Shown one piece after another: positions 18,655-27,572 of a stretch of 64,000 bases of DNA. Position 1 is the first letter of the stretch, and each line of letters opens with the position of its first letter. Under the pieces are notes generated by a model, which saw only the letters and a program-made list of their open reading frames with translations, was not told the DNA's origin and made no database searches. The stretch is from G963677325 sp963810555 (lineage in GTDB: Bacteria > Bacteroidota > Bacteroidia > Bacteroidales > Prolixibacteraceae), in contig CAWENX010000021.1 of assembly GCA_963810555.1 (NCBI GenBank), forward strand, positions 229,575 through 293,574, written 5' to 3'. Position numbers and translations under genes: made by a program.

Positions 18655-19070
18655 AGGTACAGGGAGATTCTTCGCTTCGTTCAGAATGACATGTTAGCAT
18701 AAATACTACACAATCAATTATTTAGGAGATTCCTCACTTCGTTCGGAATGACAGGCCGTCATGTAGTTTGGGGGGTGGAGAGGAGGAGGCTCCGCCTCCT
18801 CCTCTCCACTCCCCAAAAGCAAACTGACTTGTCATTCCGAACGCCGCGCAGTGAATGAGGAATCTCTGATATAGCAGAGGCTACTCCCTGTCATTAACGC
18901 ATCATGCCACTATTTTTATTGGGGTAGGCGTTCAGAATGACATTTTTTTAAAAAGGAGAAGGTAAGTGTGGCGGCGATGCCGCCACACTTACCTTCAAAA
19001 TACTACGCCGTTGCGTCATTCCATATGACGCTTAGCGGAATGATCCCGCACTTGCGGGATTTGTCAGTTA
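18655..19070. repeat. Palindrome-rich composite repeat region
   Basis: No gene is seen here. Two long hairpins stand out: 18768-18816 (23-bp stem, one mismatch, loop TCC, G-rich left arm) and 18958-18996 (18-bp perfect stem, loop GAT). Around the first, inverted copies of a motif containing GTTCGGAATGACA and GGAGATTCCTCA occur at about 18722-18753 and 18828-18870. A third related copy is at 18660-18690. A GATCCCGCACTTGCGGGAT hairpin lies near 19042. The layout suggests nested non-autonomous elements. Confidence 0.7.
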
Positions 19071-19093
19071 ATCCTTATGTCCAACTTTAGCGT

Positions 19094-19119
19094 AAATTCG
19101 TTATAATTCGTGTAATTTT
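19094..19119 (+). repeat. AATTCGT leader word cluster
   Basis: AATTCGTTAT, AATTCGTGTA and AATTTTT follow each other with a period of about 10 bp directly upstream of the riboswitch promoter. Related clusters precede slyD, aroC and the RND pump gene. Confidence 0.6.
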
Positions 19120-19137
19120 TATACTGAAACTTTTTTC

Positions 19138-19145
19138 TATCTTTG
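19138..19145 (+). promoter_or_regulatory. -7 box of the riboswitch transcript
   Basis: TATCTTTG matches TAnnTTTG and ends about 10 bp before the first paired base of the cobalamin riboswitch, which fits a transcript starting just ahead of the aptamer. Confidence 0.6.
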
Positions 19146-19155
19146 CTTCCGAATT

Positions 19156-19325
19156 CGGTATTTCTGTTTCACTTTTACGGAACAGGAATGAAAAGGGAAT
19201 CCGGTGAAATGCCGGAGCTGTACCCGCAGCTGTAAGCCCAACAACGGTATCTGAATCCATTGCCACTGTCCCGATATATGGGGACGGGAAGGTACAGATA
19301 ACCGGGCGAGCCAGAAGACCTGCCG
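19156..19325 (+). ncRNA. Cobalamin riboswitch
   Basis: The order of conserved blocks matches the adenosyl/aquo-cobalamin aptamer: AAAAGGGAATCCGGTGAAA, then GCCGGAGCTGTACCCGCAGC (the core close to the B12 box), TGTAA, CCACTG, GGGAAGG and GAGCCAGAAGACCTGCC. P1 can be formed by CGGTA (19156-19160) with TGCCG (19321-19325). It lies on the + strand about 120 bp ahead of the CWC gene, so it most likely represses the CWC/DUF4465 pair when corrinoid is plentiful. The expression platform between 19326 and 19443 is not obvious; a weak AAGGTGA/TCTCCTT pairing near 19363-19384 is possible. Confidence 0.93.
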
Positions 19326-19443
19326 TTTTCATTGAATTATTTTTTGCTTTCGGGAAAAATAGCAAAGGTGAAACACATCTCCTTGTCATTCATTTTCTCT
19401 ATTGGACAGAAAGCCGGCAAATTAACTTTTAAATTCATTTGCA

Positions 19444-19662
19444 ATGATTAAAATTTGTCCACGCTGTCACCGGGCATTTGATTGCCGGAATGATAACATT
19501 TTGGAATGCTGGTGTCTGGAGGTCAGCATATCTCCGGTTTTGAGAAAATATCTCTCCGCTAATTTCGAGGATTGTTTGTGCCGTCAGTGTATTGAAATCA
19601 TTGATAAAAGTCTTATTCATAATCATCAACCAAAAATTCCTTTAGAAAATGAAAAACATTAA
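19444..19662 (+). CDS. Cysteine-rich CWC-family protein
   Basis: This small 72-residue protein has the pattern CPRCHRAFDCRNDN...CWC in residues 5-24 and a further CLCRQC at about 45-50. The CPxC, C and CWC spacing is that of the Cysteine_CWC family, a presumed metal-binding small protein. It overlaps the next gene by 14 bp (ending at 19662, while the lipoprotein starts at 19649), so the two are translationally coupled. It is the first gene after the cobalamin riboswitch. A role in metal or corrinoid handling is inferred from position only. Confidence 0.8.
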   Translation: MIKICPRCHRAFDCRNDNILECWCLEVSISPVLRKYLSANFEDCLCRQCIEIIDKSLIHNHQPKIPLENEKH

Positions 19663-20401
19663 AGTTCAAATTGTTATCGTTCTGATAAGTGTATTTTTTC
19701 TCAGCTCTTGTAAAAAAGATAAACTCGAAAATGTAAATACTCAGACGATTAGTTTTGAGGAACTTTCAACTGGTGATCAGGGTTATTGGAACGGTTCGGA
19801 TCAGTCAGGAAGGTTCATTTCTTCCGGGATGACTTTTGAAAACGAGTACAGTGCCCAATACTCTTCATGGCAGGGATTTGCTTATTCTCAGAAAGCAGAT
19901 ATTGAGACTGCAGGAATTGATAATCTTTACAGCGTCTATAATGCAGACAATGGGACTAATAAATTTGCTCTTTATTATCAGCCTTACAGCGGAGATGATT
20001 TTGCTCATTTTGAAACGGGAGTGGAATATCAGCTTCGAAGCATAAAAGTATGCAATACAACCTATGCTGCCCTCTCAATCAAAAATGGAGACGCATTTGC
20101 GAAAAAGTTCGGAGGAAACACAGGAAATGACAAAGACTGGTTTAAAATGACCATTATCGGCTATAATGCAGCCGGAGATTCAATTCATTCAGTCGACTTT
20201 TATCTTGCCGATTACCGTTTTGATGATAACTCAAAGGATTATATTGTCGATAAATGGACAACGGTCAATTTGACTCCTCTTGGGAAAGTCAATAAAATCG
20301 CATTCAGATTTTCTTCTTCTGATGTCGGCCAATTCGGGATGAATACTCCTGCGATTGCATGTTTTGATGAACTCGTTTTTGAAAGCGGGGTGGAAGAATA
20401 G
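19649..20401 (+). CDS. DUF4465-like surface lipoprotein under B12 riboswitch control
   Basis: This 250-residue lipoprotein has a signal ending in FLSSC (Cys near residue 21). The mature part starts after a KKDK linker. Its features SFEELSTGDQGYWNGSD, FENEY, WQGFAYS and the closing IACFDELVFE fit the beta-sandwich DUF4465 family, common next to corrinoid-regulated genes in Bacteroidota. Corrinoid-binding surface lipoproteins (BtuG, BtuH) are known from gut Bacteroides; I recall DUF4465 proteins being linked to that role but cannot verify it here. No BtuB-type receptor or YncE propeller is adjacent. A surface corrinoid-binding function is therefore a hypothesis supported by the riboswitch. Confidence 0.7.
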   Translation: MKNIKVQIVIVLISVFFLSSCKKDKLENVNTQTISFEELSTGDQGYWNGSDQSGRFISSGMTFENEYSAQYSSWQGFAYSQKADIETAGIDNLYSVYNADNGTNKFALYYQPYSGDDFAHFETGVEYQLRSIKVCNTTYAALSIKNGDAFAKKFGGNTGNDKDWFKMTIIGYNAAGDSIHSVDFYLADYRFDDNSKDYIVDKWTTVNLTPLGKVNKIAFRFSSSDVGQFGMNTPAIACFDELVFESGVEE

Positions 20402-20761
20402 TCTTTAGACTTTAGGCTATAGGACGTAGTTCGTAAAACTCTGTGATACTCTCTCTTTACTCTGTGTAACCAAGTAAAATAATAAAACTTTTTCACAGAG
20501 GGACACCAGGAAAAACGCAGCATTGCACTGTGGTTTAAACTCTGAAACTCTTTAATTATCAATTGTCAATTGTCAATTGTCAATTTCCTAAAGCCTGATA
20601 GCATTTCGCGTAATTAACTTCGCTGATCTTCGATTCGTTAAAATTCGTTTATTTCGTCCCGATAATTATCGGGATGAATTGTTATATTCAGAATATACTG
20701 CTTTCTTTGTAATCTTTTTAATTCGTGAAATTCGTCATTAATTCGTGTAATTCGTTATAAT
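20402..20761. repeat. Spacer of short word repeats before slyD
   Basis: No gene is seen. 20559-20587 is four units of the 7-bp word TCAATTG. CTCTGTG/CTCTCTT-like words occur at 20440-20470. 20627-20660 and 20718-20760 are AATTCGT clusters with a CCCGATAATTATCGGG hairpin between them (20659-20674). The last cluster runs right up to the slyD start codon. Confidence 0.65.
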
Positions 20762-21331
20762 ATGATTGCAAAAGATAAAATGGTTTCTGTAACCTACGAT
20801 TTGAGACTGGATGGCAAAGACGGCGAAATCTTTGAAACGGCAGGAAAAGACTCCCCGCTGGCGTTTCTTTACGGAGCCGGAGTGATGCTGCCTGCCTTTG
20901 AAAAAGCCCTTATCAATAAACGGACCGGAGATAAGTTCGAGATTGAAATTCCGGCAAAAGATGGTTATGGTGAAGAAAATGAAGAGGCCGTAGTTGATCT
21001 GCCGAAACATATCTTTCACGTAAACGGGAAATTTGATGAAGAGCTGGTAGTGCCCGGTAAATCGGTCCCAATGATGTCATCGACAGGCGAAAGGCTGCAG
21101 GGATTGGTCATTTCCATCGATGAAAACAGCGTTAGGATGGATTTTAATCATCCCCTTGCTGGCGAAGATCTTTATTTTACAGGTGAAATACTCGAAGTCC
21201 GTGATGCAACGGATGAAGAACTTAATTCTGTTTATAACGCAGGAAGCTGTTGTTCAGGATGCGGAAGCGGAAGCTGCGATTCCGACGGCTGCGGCAGCGG
21301 GGAATCTCATTCATCAGGATGCTCCTGTTAA
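20762..21331 (+). CDS. slyD: SlyD-type FKBP peptidyl-prolyl isomerase
   Basis: This 189-residue cytoplasmic protein has an FKBP domain split by an insert-in-flap, as in SlyD: VSVTYDLRLDGKDGE, then LAFLYGAGVMLPAFEKAL, the chaperone insert around FEIEIPAKDGYGEENEE, and return to the FKBP fold at MDFNHPLAGEDLYF, the strongest family motif. The tail from residue 162 is rich in Cys, Gly, Ser and His (ten Cys, one His), similar to the Ni/Zn-binding tail of E. coli SlyD. SlyD couples prolyl isomerisation and chaperone action to nickel delivery in enteric bacteria. No hydrogenase or urease genes are in the window, so the metal partner is unknown. Confidence 0.92.
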   Translation: MIAKDKMVSVTYDLRLDGKDGEIFETAGKDSPLAFLYGAGVMLPAFEKALINKRTGDKFEIEIPAKDGYGEENEEAVVDLPKHIFHVNGKFDEELVVPGKSVPMMSSTGERLQGLVISIDENSVRMDFNHPLAGEDLYFTGEILEVRDATDEELNSVYNAGSCCSGCGSGSCDSDGCGSGESHSSGCSC

Positions 21332-21359
21332 AATAACAGTTGAATGCAGAAGACGACCC

Positions 21360-21394
21360 AATCCCGGACTTGAATACTCCGGGATTCTTTTTTT
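21360..21394 (+). terminator. Rho-independent terminator after slyD
   Basis: AATCCCGGA pairs perfectly with TCCGGGATT across a 9-base loop and is followed by C and seven T. It starts about 30 bp after the slyD stop. The sequence from 21395 to 21777 carries no gene I can support. Confidence 0.85.
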
Positions 21395-21777
21395 CATGAT
21401 CAGGCTTTTAGGCTTTGGGCTGTGGATTTTAGCGCTTCAGAGTACCAAGGTTTCAGTATTTAATGTCCGGTGTTTAAAGTTTGCTGACAACTATTCACTG
21501 TTTACTGTTTAGTGATTACTTCCATGAACCTGTAAACCTAAACTTTAGCCTATTGACTTATAAACATGTCACAACCTGTTTAACGAATGAAAAACTAAGG
21601 CATCAACATTGGGTTATTCCGTTTGCTTACATTATATTTGTATCCATAGCAGGCTATAACAGGTTATTGGTCTTAAGACTTTCGGGCTTTAGGAATTAAT
21701 AATAGTGTAAATAGCAGAGAGCAAAGTGCAGAGAGCTAAGGGCAGAATGCATCTTTGACTTTTGTCCTCAGCTCTTT

Positions 21778-21830
21778 AATTCGTCAAATTCGTTATCCGA
21801 CAGCTATCGGATTCGTGAAATTCGTTAATT
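21778..21830 (+). repeat. AATTCGT cluster abutting aroC
   Basis: AATTCGTCAAATTCGTTATC, a short CCGACAGCTATCGG hairpin and ATTCGTGAAATTCGTTAATT fill the last 50 bp before the aroC ATG. The same words occupy the same place before slyD and before the RND permease gene (24303-24344). Confidence 0.6.
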
Positions 21831-22904
21831 ATGAATACTTTCGGGAAATTGTTCAGACTTACTTCATTCGGCGAGTCTCACGGAGGGGCAATCGGCGGAG
21901 TAATTGACGGCTGTCCTGCCGGCTTGAAAATAGATTCTGATTTTATTCAGCATGAACTTTCGCGGCGAAGGCCGGGCCAATCACATATTACTACTCAACG
22001 CAAAGAAGGGGATGAAGTGGAGTTTCTTTCAGGTATTTTTGAAGGGAAAACACAGGGAACACCGATAGGCTTTATTATCCGCAACAAAGATCATCACTCG
22101 GATGATTACGATAATCTGAGGGATGTTTACAGACCTTCCCACGCAGATTACACTTATTTACAGAAGTACGGAACCCGCGATTACAGGGGGGGAGGACGTT
22201 CATCCGCCCGGGAAACAGTTTCAAGGGTCGTGGCGGGAGCTATTGCAAAGCAATTGCTTCTTTTACAGGGAATAAGAGTAGTTGCCTATGTGTCCCAGGT
22301 TGCTGAAATATCGGTAAAAAGATCATATCAGGAACTTGATCTTACTTCTGTTGATACAAATATTGTACGCTGTCCGGATGCTGATGTGGCGCTGAAAATG
22401 ATTGCAAGGATTGAAGAGGCAGGAATGAATCATGACACAGTAGGAGGTGTAATCACCGGAGTCGCACTTGGAGTTCCGGCGGGGTGGGGCGAGCCTGTTT
22501 TTAATAAACTACATGCTGATCTGGGTTCTGCCATGCTGGGTATCAATGCAGTAAAAGGATTTGAATACGGTTCAGGTTTTGCGGGAACCTTCTTGCCGGG
22601 TTCTGTTCATAATGATCTTTTTATCCGGTCGGATCAGGGCATTACAACTTTGACTAATCACTCAGGAGGAGTTCAGGGAGGAATATCCAATGGGCAGGAT
22701 ATTTACTGGAGAGTGGCTTTCAAACCCATTGCCACGATAATGCAGGCTCAGAAAACATTAGATATTATGGGAAATGAAACTGTTATCACTCCTGAAGGCC
22801 GGCATGATCCCTGTGTTTTACCCCGGGCAGTTCCCATTGTGGAAGCAATGGCGGCAATGGTTCTTGCTGATCATTATCTGTTAAGCAGGAATTCAAGGAT
22901 TTAG
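21831..22904 (+). CDS. aroC: Chorismate synthase
   Basis: This 357-residue enzyme converts EPSP to chorismate, the last step of the shikimate pathway, and uses reduced FMN. Signatures are GKLFRLTSFGESHG at the N-terminus, RRRPGQSHITTQR, the long GTRDYRGGGRSSARETVSRVVAG block (about 115-137), and the C-terminal RHDPCVLPRAVPIVEAM. Length is normal. The two catalytic His residues of the family lie in the SFGESHG and RHDPC motifs. It is monocistronic here; no other shikimate gene is near. Confidence 0.97.
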   Translation: MNTFGKLFRLTSFGESHGGAIGGVIDGCPAGLKIDSDFIQHELSRRRPGQSHITTQRKEGDEVEFLSGIFEGKTQGTPIGFIIRNKDHHSDDYDNLRDVYRPSHADYTYLQKYGTRDYRGGGRSSARETVSRVVAGAIAKQLLLLQGIRVVAYVSQVAEISVKRSYQELDLTSVDTNIVRCPDADVALKMIARIEEAGMNHDTVGGVITGVALGVPAGWGEPVFNKLHADLGSAMLGINAVKGFEYGSGFAGTFLPGSVHNDLFIRSDQGITTLTNHSGGVQGGISNGQDIYWRVAFKPIATIMQAQKTLDIMGNETVITPEGRHDPCVLPRAVPIVEAMAAMVLADHYLLSRNSRI

Positions 22905-23171
22905 ACTGTTTTTTTCAACAGGTGAAGTTAATTCTGATCCCGCGCAAGCAGATTCGTTCGTGTAATTTGTTAATAATTCGTGTAATTCGTAATTATGATT
23001 AAACCTTATTTAAATTTTAATGTCAAAAAATGTTAAAAGGCTGATCGGGAACGAAGATGATTTTAATTTTCTTTAGTCATTGGAGTGATTAATCGATTTT
23101 TCTCTTATAAAGCCTGAGATTAATTGATTTATTTGTGTTTCCGTAAATTTTATAATTACTAAATAGACCAA

Positions 23172-24215
23172 ATGTACAAACTAATTACCTGCCTGTCTTT
23201 ATTTGCTTTGTTTTCATTGACTGATTGCCAGAACAAAAGAGAAGTGAGAACGAATTCACCGCGTCAGTCAGGATCATTAACCGTGGATGCTGTCCTGGTA
23301 TCGATGTCTTCTAAAGATTTTGCCTATACATATGTAGGATCGTTGCTGGCAAATGAGGCTATCGATGTTCGACCTGAAATCTCCGGAAAAATTACCAACA
23401 TCAATTTTAAGGAAGGTTCCAAAGTAAATAAGGGAGACTTGCTTGTGAAGATGTTTGATGCTGATTTGCAGGCGCAATTGAAAAAAAATAAACTGCAGAT
23501 TGAACTTCAGGCAAAAGAAGAAGATAGGAAGAAAGAGCTTTTTGAACTCAAGGGCATCAGTAAAGAAGAATATGAAATTTCAGAAAACCTGCTGAATACA
23601 TTAAAGGCAGAACAGGATCTTCTTAATGCCCAAATATCAAAAACAGAACTTACAGCACCATTTACGGGAATAGTCGGTCTGCGAAACGTAAGTGAGGGAT
23701 CTTTTGTTACAAACACTAATATAATAACCACCCTTCAACAAATTGATCCCATTAAGATAGAATTTTCGGTGCCAGAGAAGTACAAACTGAATATTAAGGA
23801 AGGTCAGAAGATTGAATTTACTGTGGAAGGTGTTCCGGATGTTTTTTACGGAAAGGTTTATGCCATGGAATCCAGGATAGATTTATCAACACGTTCCATA
23901 AGGATCAGGGCATTATGTTCAAATCCGGAAGGGAGATTATTCCCCAATTCATTCGCAACGATTAAGCTGAATCTTTTCCCGAATCAGGAGACAATTTTTA
24001 TACCGGCCAGGGCAATCGTTCCGCTAATTGAAGGTGAACAGGTTTTTATTGTTAAAAACGGGATGGCCACTGCTGTAAAAGTGGTTACGGGTATAAGGAC
24101 TGAAACGGAGGTGGAAGTAACTGAAGGATTAGAACCCAATGATACTTTGGTGATCAGCGGATTGCTTCAGATAAAGGAAGGAATGCCTGTTACGGCCAGA
24201 ATAAAAAGTAATTAA
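23172..24215 (+). CDS. RND efflux periplasmic adaptor (MFP)
   Basis: This 347-residue adaptor starts with a signal segment ending LTDC (Cys near residue 19), so it is probably a lipoprotein. A lipoyl-like half motif, VRPEISGKITNINFKEGSKVNKGDLLVKM (read in two pieces around residues 66-95), precedes an alpha-hairpin (about 100-145). The second half, TAPFTGIVGLRNVSEGSFV, follows, and then beta-barrel and membrane-proximal domains. It bridges the inner-membrane pump and the outer-membrane channel. It is the first gene of a three-gene operon with the permease and TolC-like gene. No regulator gene is adjacent. Confidence 0.93.
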   Translation: MYKLITCLSLFALFSLTDCQNKREVRTNSPRQSGSLTVDAVLVSMSSKDFAYTYVGSLLANEAIDVRPEISGKITNINFKEGSKVNKGDLLVKMFDADLQAQLKKNKLQIELQAKEEDRKKELFELKGISKEEYEISENLLNTLKAEQDLLNAQISKTELTAPFTGIVGLRNVSEGSFVTNTNIITTLQQIDPIKIEFSVPEKYKLNIKEGQKIEFTVEGVPDVFYGKVYAMESRIDLSTRSIRIRALCSNPEGRLFPNSFATIKLNLFPNQETIFIPARAIVPLIEGEQVFIVKNGMATAVKVVTGIRTETEVEVTEGLEPNDTLVISGLLQIKEGMPVTARIKSN

Positions 24216-24302
24216 AGAATTAAAGAATTAATAAATTAAAGAATGAAGAGCACAGAGCGGAGTTTGCCACTTGCCCTATGCCCTTTGCCCTTAGCCCTTA
24301 GC

Positions 24303-24344
24303 TCAATTTGTGAAATTCGTTAAAATTTCGTGTAATTCGTTACT
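24303..24344 (+). repeat. AATTCGT cluster abutting the RND permease gene
   Basis: Three to four degenerate copies of AAATTCGTTA/TTTCGTGTAA run to the start codon of the pump gene. Just before them (24260-24302) a 7-bp word family TGCCCTT/AGCCCTT is repeated. Confidence 0.55.
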
Positions 24345-27300
24345 ATGAATATCGCCTCGATAAGCATAAAAAGACCGGTTCTTGCATCAGTCCTTTCGAT
24401 TGTCATCATTCTTTTTGGTGTGGTGGGTTTTAACTTACTTGGATTACGGGAATTCCCAAGCGTTGATCCGCCCGTTATAACTGTATCCACCTCATATGTA
24501 GGAGCTAACGCAGATGTTATTTCAACTCAGATAACTGAACCATTGGAGGAATCTATCAACGGGATTGCAGGCATCCGTACACTTACTTCCTCGAGTAGTG
24601 ACGGGAGTAGCCGAATTACAGTAGAATTTAACATTGGTGAAGATATGGAGGCCGCTGCCAACGATGTACGCGACCGGGTATCGAGAGCAGTAAGGCGGTT
24701 ACCCAAAGATTGTGATCCTCCGACTGTAACCAAACAGGATGCTGATGCGGATGCCATTCTTATTCTTGCCATTCAAAGTGATACACGGAGTCTTATCGAA
24801 CTTACAGAGTATGGGATAAACGTATTTAAAGAAAGGCTACAGACAATCCCAGGTGTTAGCGGTATTAACATTTACGGAGAGAAGAAATACGCCATGAGGC
24901 TTCTGCTTGATCCGGAACGATTGACAGCATTTCAGATTTCACCCATGGATGTTAAGAATGCCCTTCTTCGGGAAAATGTTGAATTGCCTTCCGGCAGGAT
25001 AGAAGGTTATGAGAGAGAATTGACAATAAGAACATTAGGAAGGTTGACCACTGAGGAAGATTTTAATAATCTGCTGATCAAGGAAGAACATGGCGCAGTG
25101 GTAAGACTCAGAGATGTTGGCAGGGCAGAGTTAGGCGCCGAAAATCTGAGATCCAAGATGAGTGGGAATGAAGGTATACAACAGATTGCAGTGGCCATTC
25201 AACCTCAGCCCGGTTCAAATCATATTGCAATTGCCGATGAATTTTACAAAAGGCTGGATCATTTGAGAAAAGAAGTTCCGGCTGATTTGAAATTAACAGT
25301 TCTTAGCGACAGTACAATTAATATCCGTAAGGCTATCAAGGAAGTTGAGGAAACCATTTTTTTTGCCTTCGGTCTGGTAGTACTTGTGATATTTGTCTTT
25401 TTACGTCACTGGAGGACGACCCTTATTCCCGTACTGGCAATACCGATTTCTTTGATCGGGACATTCTTTATAATGTATATCTCAGGATTTACAATCAACA
25501 TACTGACCCTGCTTGGAGTGGTTCTGGCTACGGGCCTTGTTGTAGATGATGCGATTGTTGTGCTTGAGAATATTTATAAAAAGATTGAAAAAGGTGAAAA
25601 ACCAGTGATTGCCGGACACAAGGGATCCGAAGAGATCATGTTTGCTATTATATCGACAACAATAACCCTTGCGGCAGTATTTCTTCCGATTATTTTTCTG
25701 GGCGGCCTTACCGGGCGATTGTTCAGGGAATTTGCCGTCACAGTTGCAGGGGCGGTATTAATTTCTGCCTTTGTGTCTCTTACATTGACTCCGATGATGT
25801 GCGCCAGAATGTTAAAAAAATCGACATCAGAAAGCCGCCTTTATTTATGGAGTGAAAGAATCTTTGAAAAGATGATTGAAGGTTATAACCGGTCTTTAAG
25901 AAAATTCATTAATAAAAGATGGGTAGCGTTATTGATTATGGGCGCCTCCATTGTGCTCATCTTTCTGGTGGGTTCAAGGATTCCTTCCGAATTGGCTCCG
26001 ATGGAGGATAAGAGCCGTGTTATGGTGAGTATGACAGCTCCGGAGGGTACAGCATACGAAGCTATGGATCAATATGTTACCGAGATATCCAATTTTTTGG
26101 ATACTCTTCCTGAGAAAGAATCCATTATGACAGTTGCAGGATCAGGCCGGACCGGCGTTAATGGCGGCTTTGCAAGAATAGTATTGGTTCCGCCTGAAAA
26201 GAGAAAACGCAGTCAGCAGGAAATTTCTGACTATATCAATACTTTTTTGCGGAAATCAAATTTTGCTCAGGCTTATTCGACACAGGAACAGACAATTGCA
26301 ACATCAAGACATGGGGGAGGATTGCCAGTTCAGTTTGTCATCTTAGCTCCTGATTTTGCCGAACTGAAAGAAGCTTTACCAAAATTTCTTGACAGGGCAA
26401 GGGAAGATTCAGCTTTCCAGGTGGTGGATGTAAATCTGAAATTCAATAAACCTGAATTAAGAGTGAGTATCAACCGGGACAAGGCAAAGGCGATGGGTGT
26501 TTCGGTCATGGATATAGCTGAAAATTTATCATTGTATTTCAGCCAACAACGTTATGGGTATTTTATTTACCGGGACAAACAATACCAGGTCATCGGAGAA
26601 GCAAAAAGGACAAACAGGAATGACCCGCATGATCTTTCATCCATTTATATCAGGAATAACAAAGGGGAATTGATTCAACTGGATAATCTCTTAGAATTAT
26701 CAAATCAAAGCAATCCCCCCCAGATTTACAGATTTAACCGCTATGTGGCAGCAACAGTTTCTGCCCAGCCTGCAAACGGAGTAACGCTCAGCCAGGGAAT
26801 TGAGGAAATGCGGAATATAGGCAAAGAAATTTTAGGTGAAAGTTTTTCAACATCATTATCAGGCACTTCGCGTGACTTTGAAGAAAGCACAAGCAGCCTC
26901 TTGTATGCATTTATTTTTACCTTGATATTGATTTATCTTGTTCTGGCAGCCCAATTTGAAAGTTATCGTGATCCCCTTATTGTAATGTTAACCGTTCCTC
27001 TTGCAATGGCAGGGGCCTTACTTTCATTGTATCTTTTTGGCCAAACCCTTAATATTTTCAGTCAGATTGGTATAATAGTCCTGATTGGTATTGTAACGAA
27101 AAACGGGATACTTATAGTGGAATTTGCCAATCAGAAAAAAGAAGCAGGTTTTTCTTTGAATGATGCTGTCATAGAGGCTGCCACATTAAGATTAAGACCT
27201 ATTCTTATGACAAGCCTCGCAACGGCACTTGGAGCTTTACCCATTGCCCTTGCAATCGGAGCTGCTGCAAAGAGCCGTGTCCCTATGGGGATAACCATTA

Positions 27301-27395
27301 TCGGAGGTTTACTCTTTTCTCTTATACTGACTCTTTATGTAATCCCGGCACTTTACAGTTTTATTTCAGGTAAAAGAAGAAGAGATGACGAATGA
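24345..27395 (+). CDS. RND (HAE1-type) efflux permease
   Basis: This 1016-residue inner-membrane pump has an N-terminal helix (SIKRPVLASVLSIVIILFG), a large periplasmic loop, helices 2-6 with GVVLATGLVVDDAIVVLENIYKKIEKG (the paired Asp of the proton relay, near residues 402-403), a second periplasmic loop and six C-terminal helices. The length matches the drug-efflux HAE1 family rather than the heavy-metal or SecDF families. Substrates cannot be predicted. The operon order adaptor-pump-channel is standard for Bacteroidota. Confidence 0.96.
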   Translation: MNIASISIKRPVLASVLSIVIILFGVVGFNLLGLREFPSVDPPVITVSTSYVGANADVISTQITEPLEESINGIAGIRTLTSSSSDGSSRITVEFNIGEDMEAAANDVRDRVSRAVRRLPKDCDPPTVTKQDADADAILILAIQSDTRSLIELTEYGINVFKERLQTIPGVSGINIYGEKKYAMRLLLDPERLTAFQISPMDVKNALLRENVELPSGRIEGYERELTIRTLGRLTTEEDFNNLLIKEEHGAVVRLRDVGRAELGAENLRSKMSGNEGIQQIAVAIQPQPGSNHIAIADEFYKRLDHLRKEVPADLKLTVLSDSTINIRKAIKEVEETIFFAFGLVVLVIFVFLRHWRTTLIPVLAIPISLIGTFFIMYISGFTINILTLLGVVLATGLVVDDAIVVLENIYKKIEKGEKPVIAGHKGSEEIMFAIISTTITLAAVFLPIIFLGGLTGRLFREFAVTVAGAVLISAFVSLTLTPMMCARMLKKSTSESRLYLWSERIFEKMIEGYNRSLRKFINKRWVALLIMGASIVLIFLVGSRIPSELAPMEDKSRVMVSMTAPEGTAYEAMDQYVTEISNFLDTLPEKESIMTVAGSGRTGVNGGFARIVLVPPEKRKRSQQEISDYINTFLRKSNFAQAYSTQEQTIATSRHGGGLPVQFVILAPDFAELKEALPKFLDRAREDSAFQVVDVNLKFNKPELRVSINRDKAKAMGVSVMDIAENLSLYFSQQRYGYFIYRDKQYQVIGEAKRTNRNDPHDLSSIYIRNNKGELIQLDNLLELSNQSNPPQIYRFNRYVAATVSAQPANGVTLSQGIEEMRNIGKEILGESFSTSLSGTSRDFEESTSSLLYAFIFTLILIYLVLAAQFESYRDPLIVMLTVPLAMAGALLSLYLFGQTLNIFSQIGIIVLIGIVTKNGILIVEFANQKKEAGFSLNDAVIEAATLRLRPILMTSLATALGALPIALAIGAAAKSRVPMGITIIGGLLFSLILTLYVIPALYSFISGKRRRDDE

Positions 27396-27572
27396 TGATT
27401 GAATTACGAATTAAGAATTAAGAATTAAGTGATCAGTTGAGCCACACGGCGTACGTCTTAAATCTCAGTGTATTAGGTTATGATTTAAGCGGCAACCGGC
27501 AATAGGGCATAGAGCTAAAGGCGAACTCTGCTCCATGCACTTAACTCTTTGCTATATATTTGAGTTTAATTG

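Noticed and set aside
19087..19629. Minus-strand frames covering the riboswitch and the CWC gene
   Set aside because: The region is explained by the + strand cobalamin aptamer and the CWC protein; the antisense translations show no family features.
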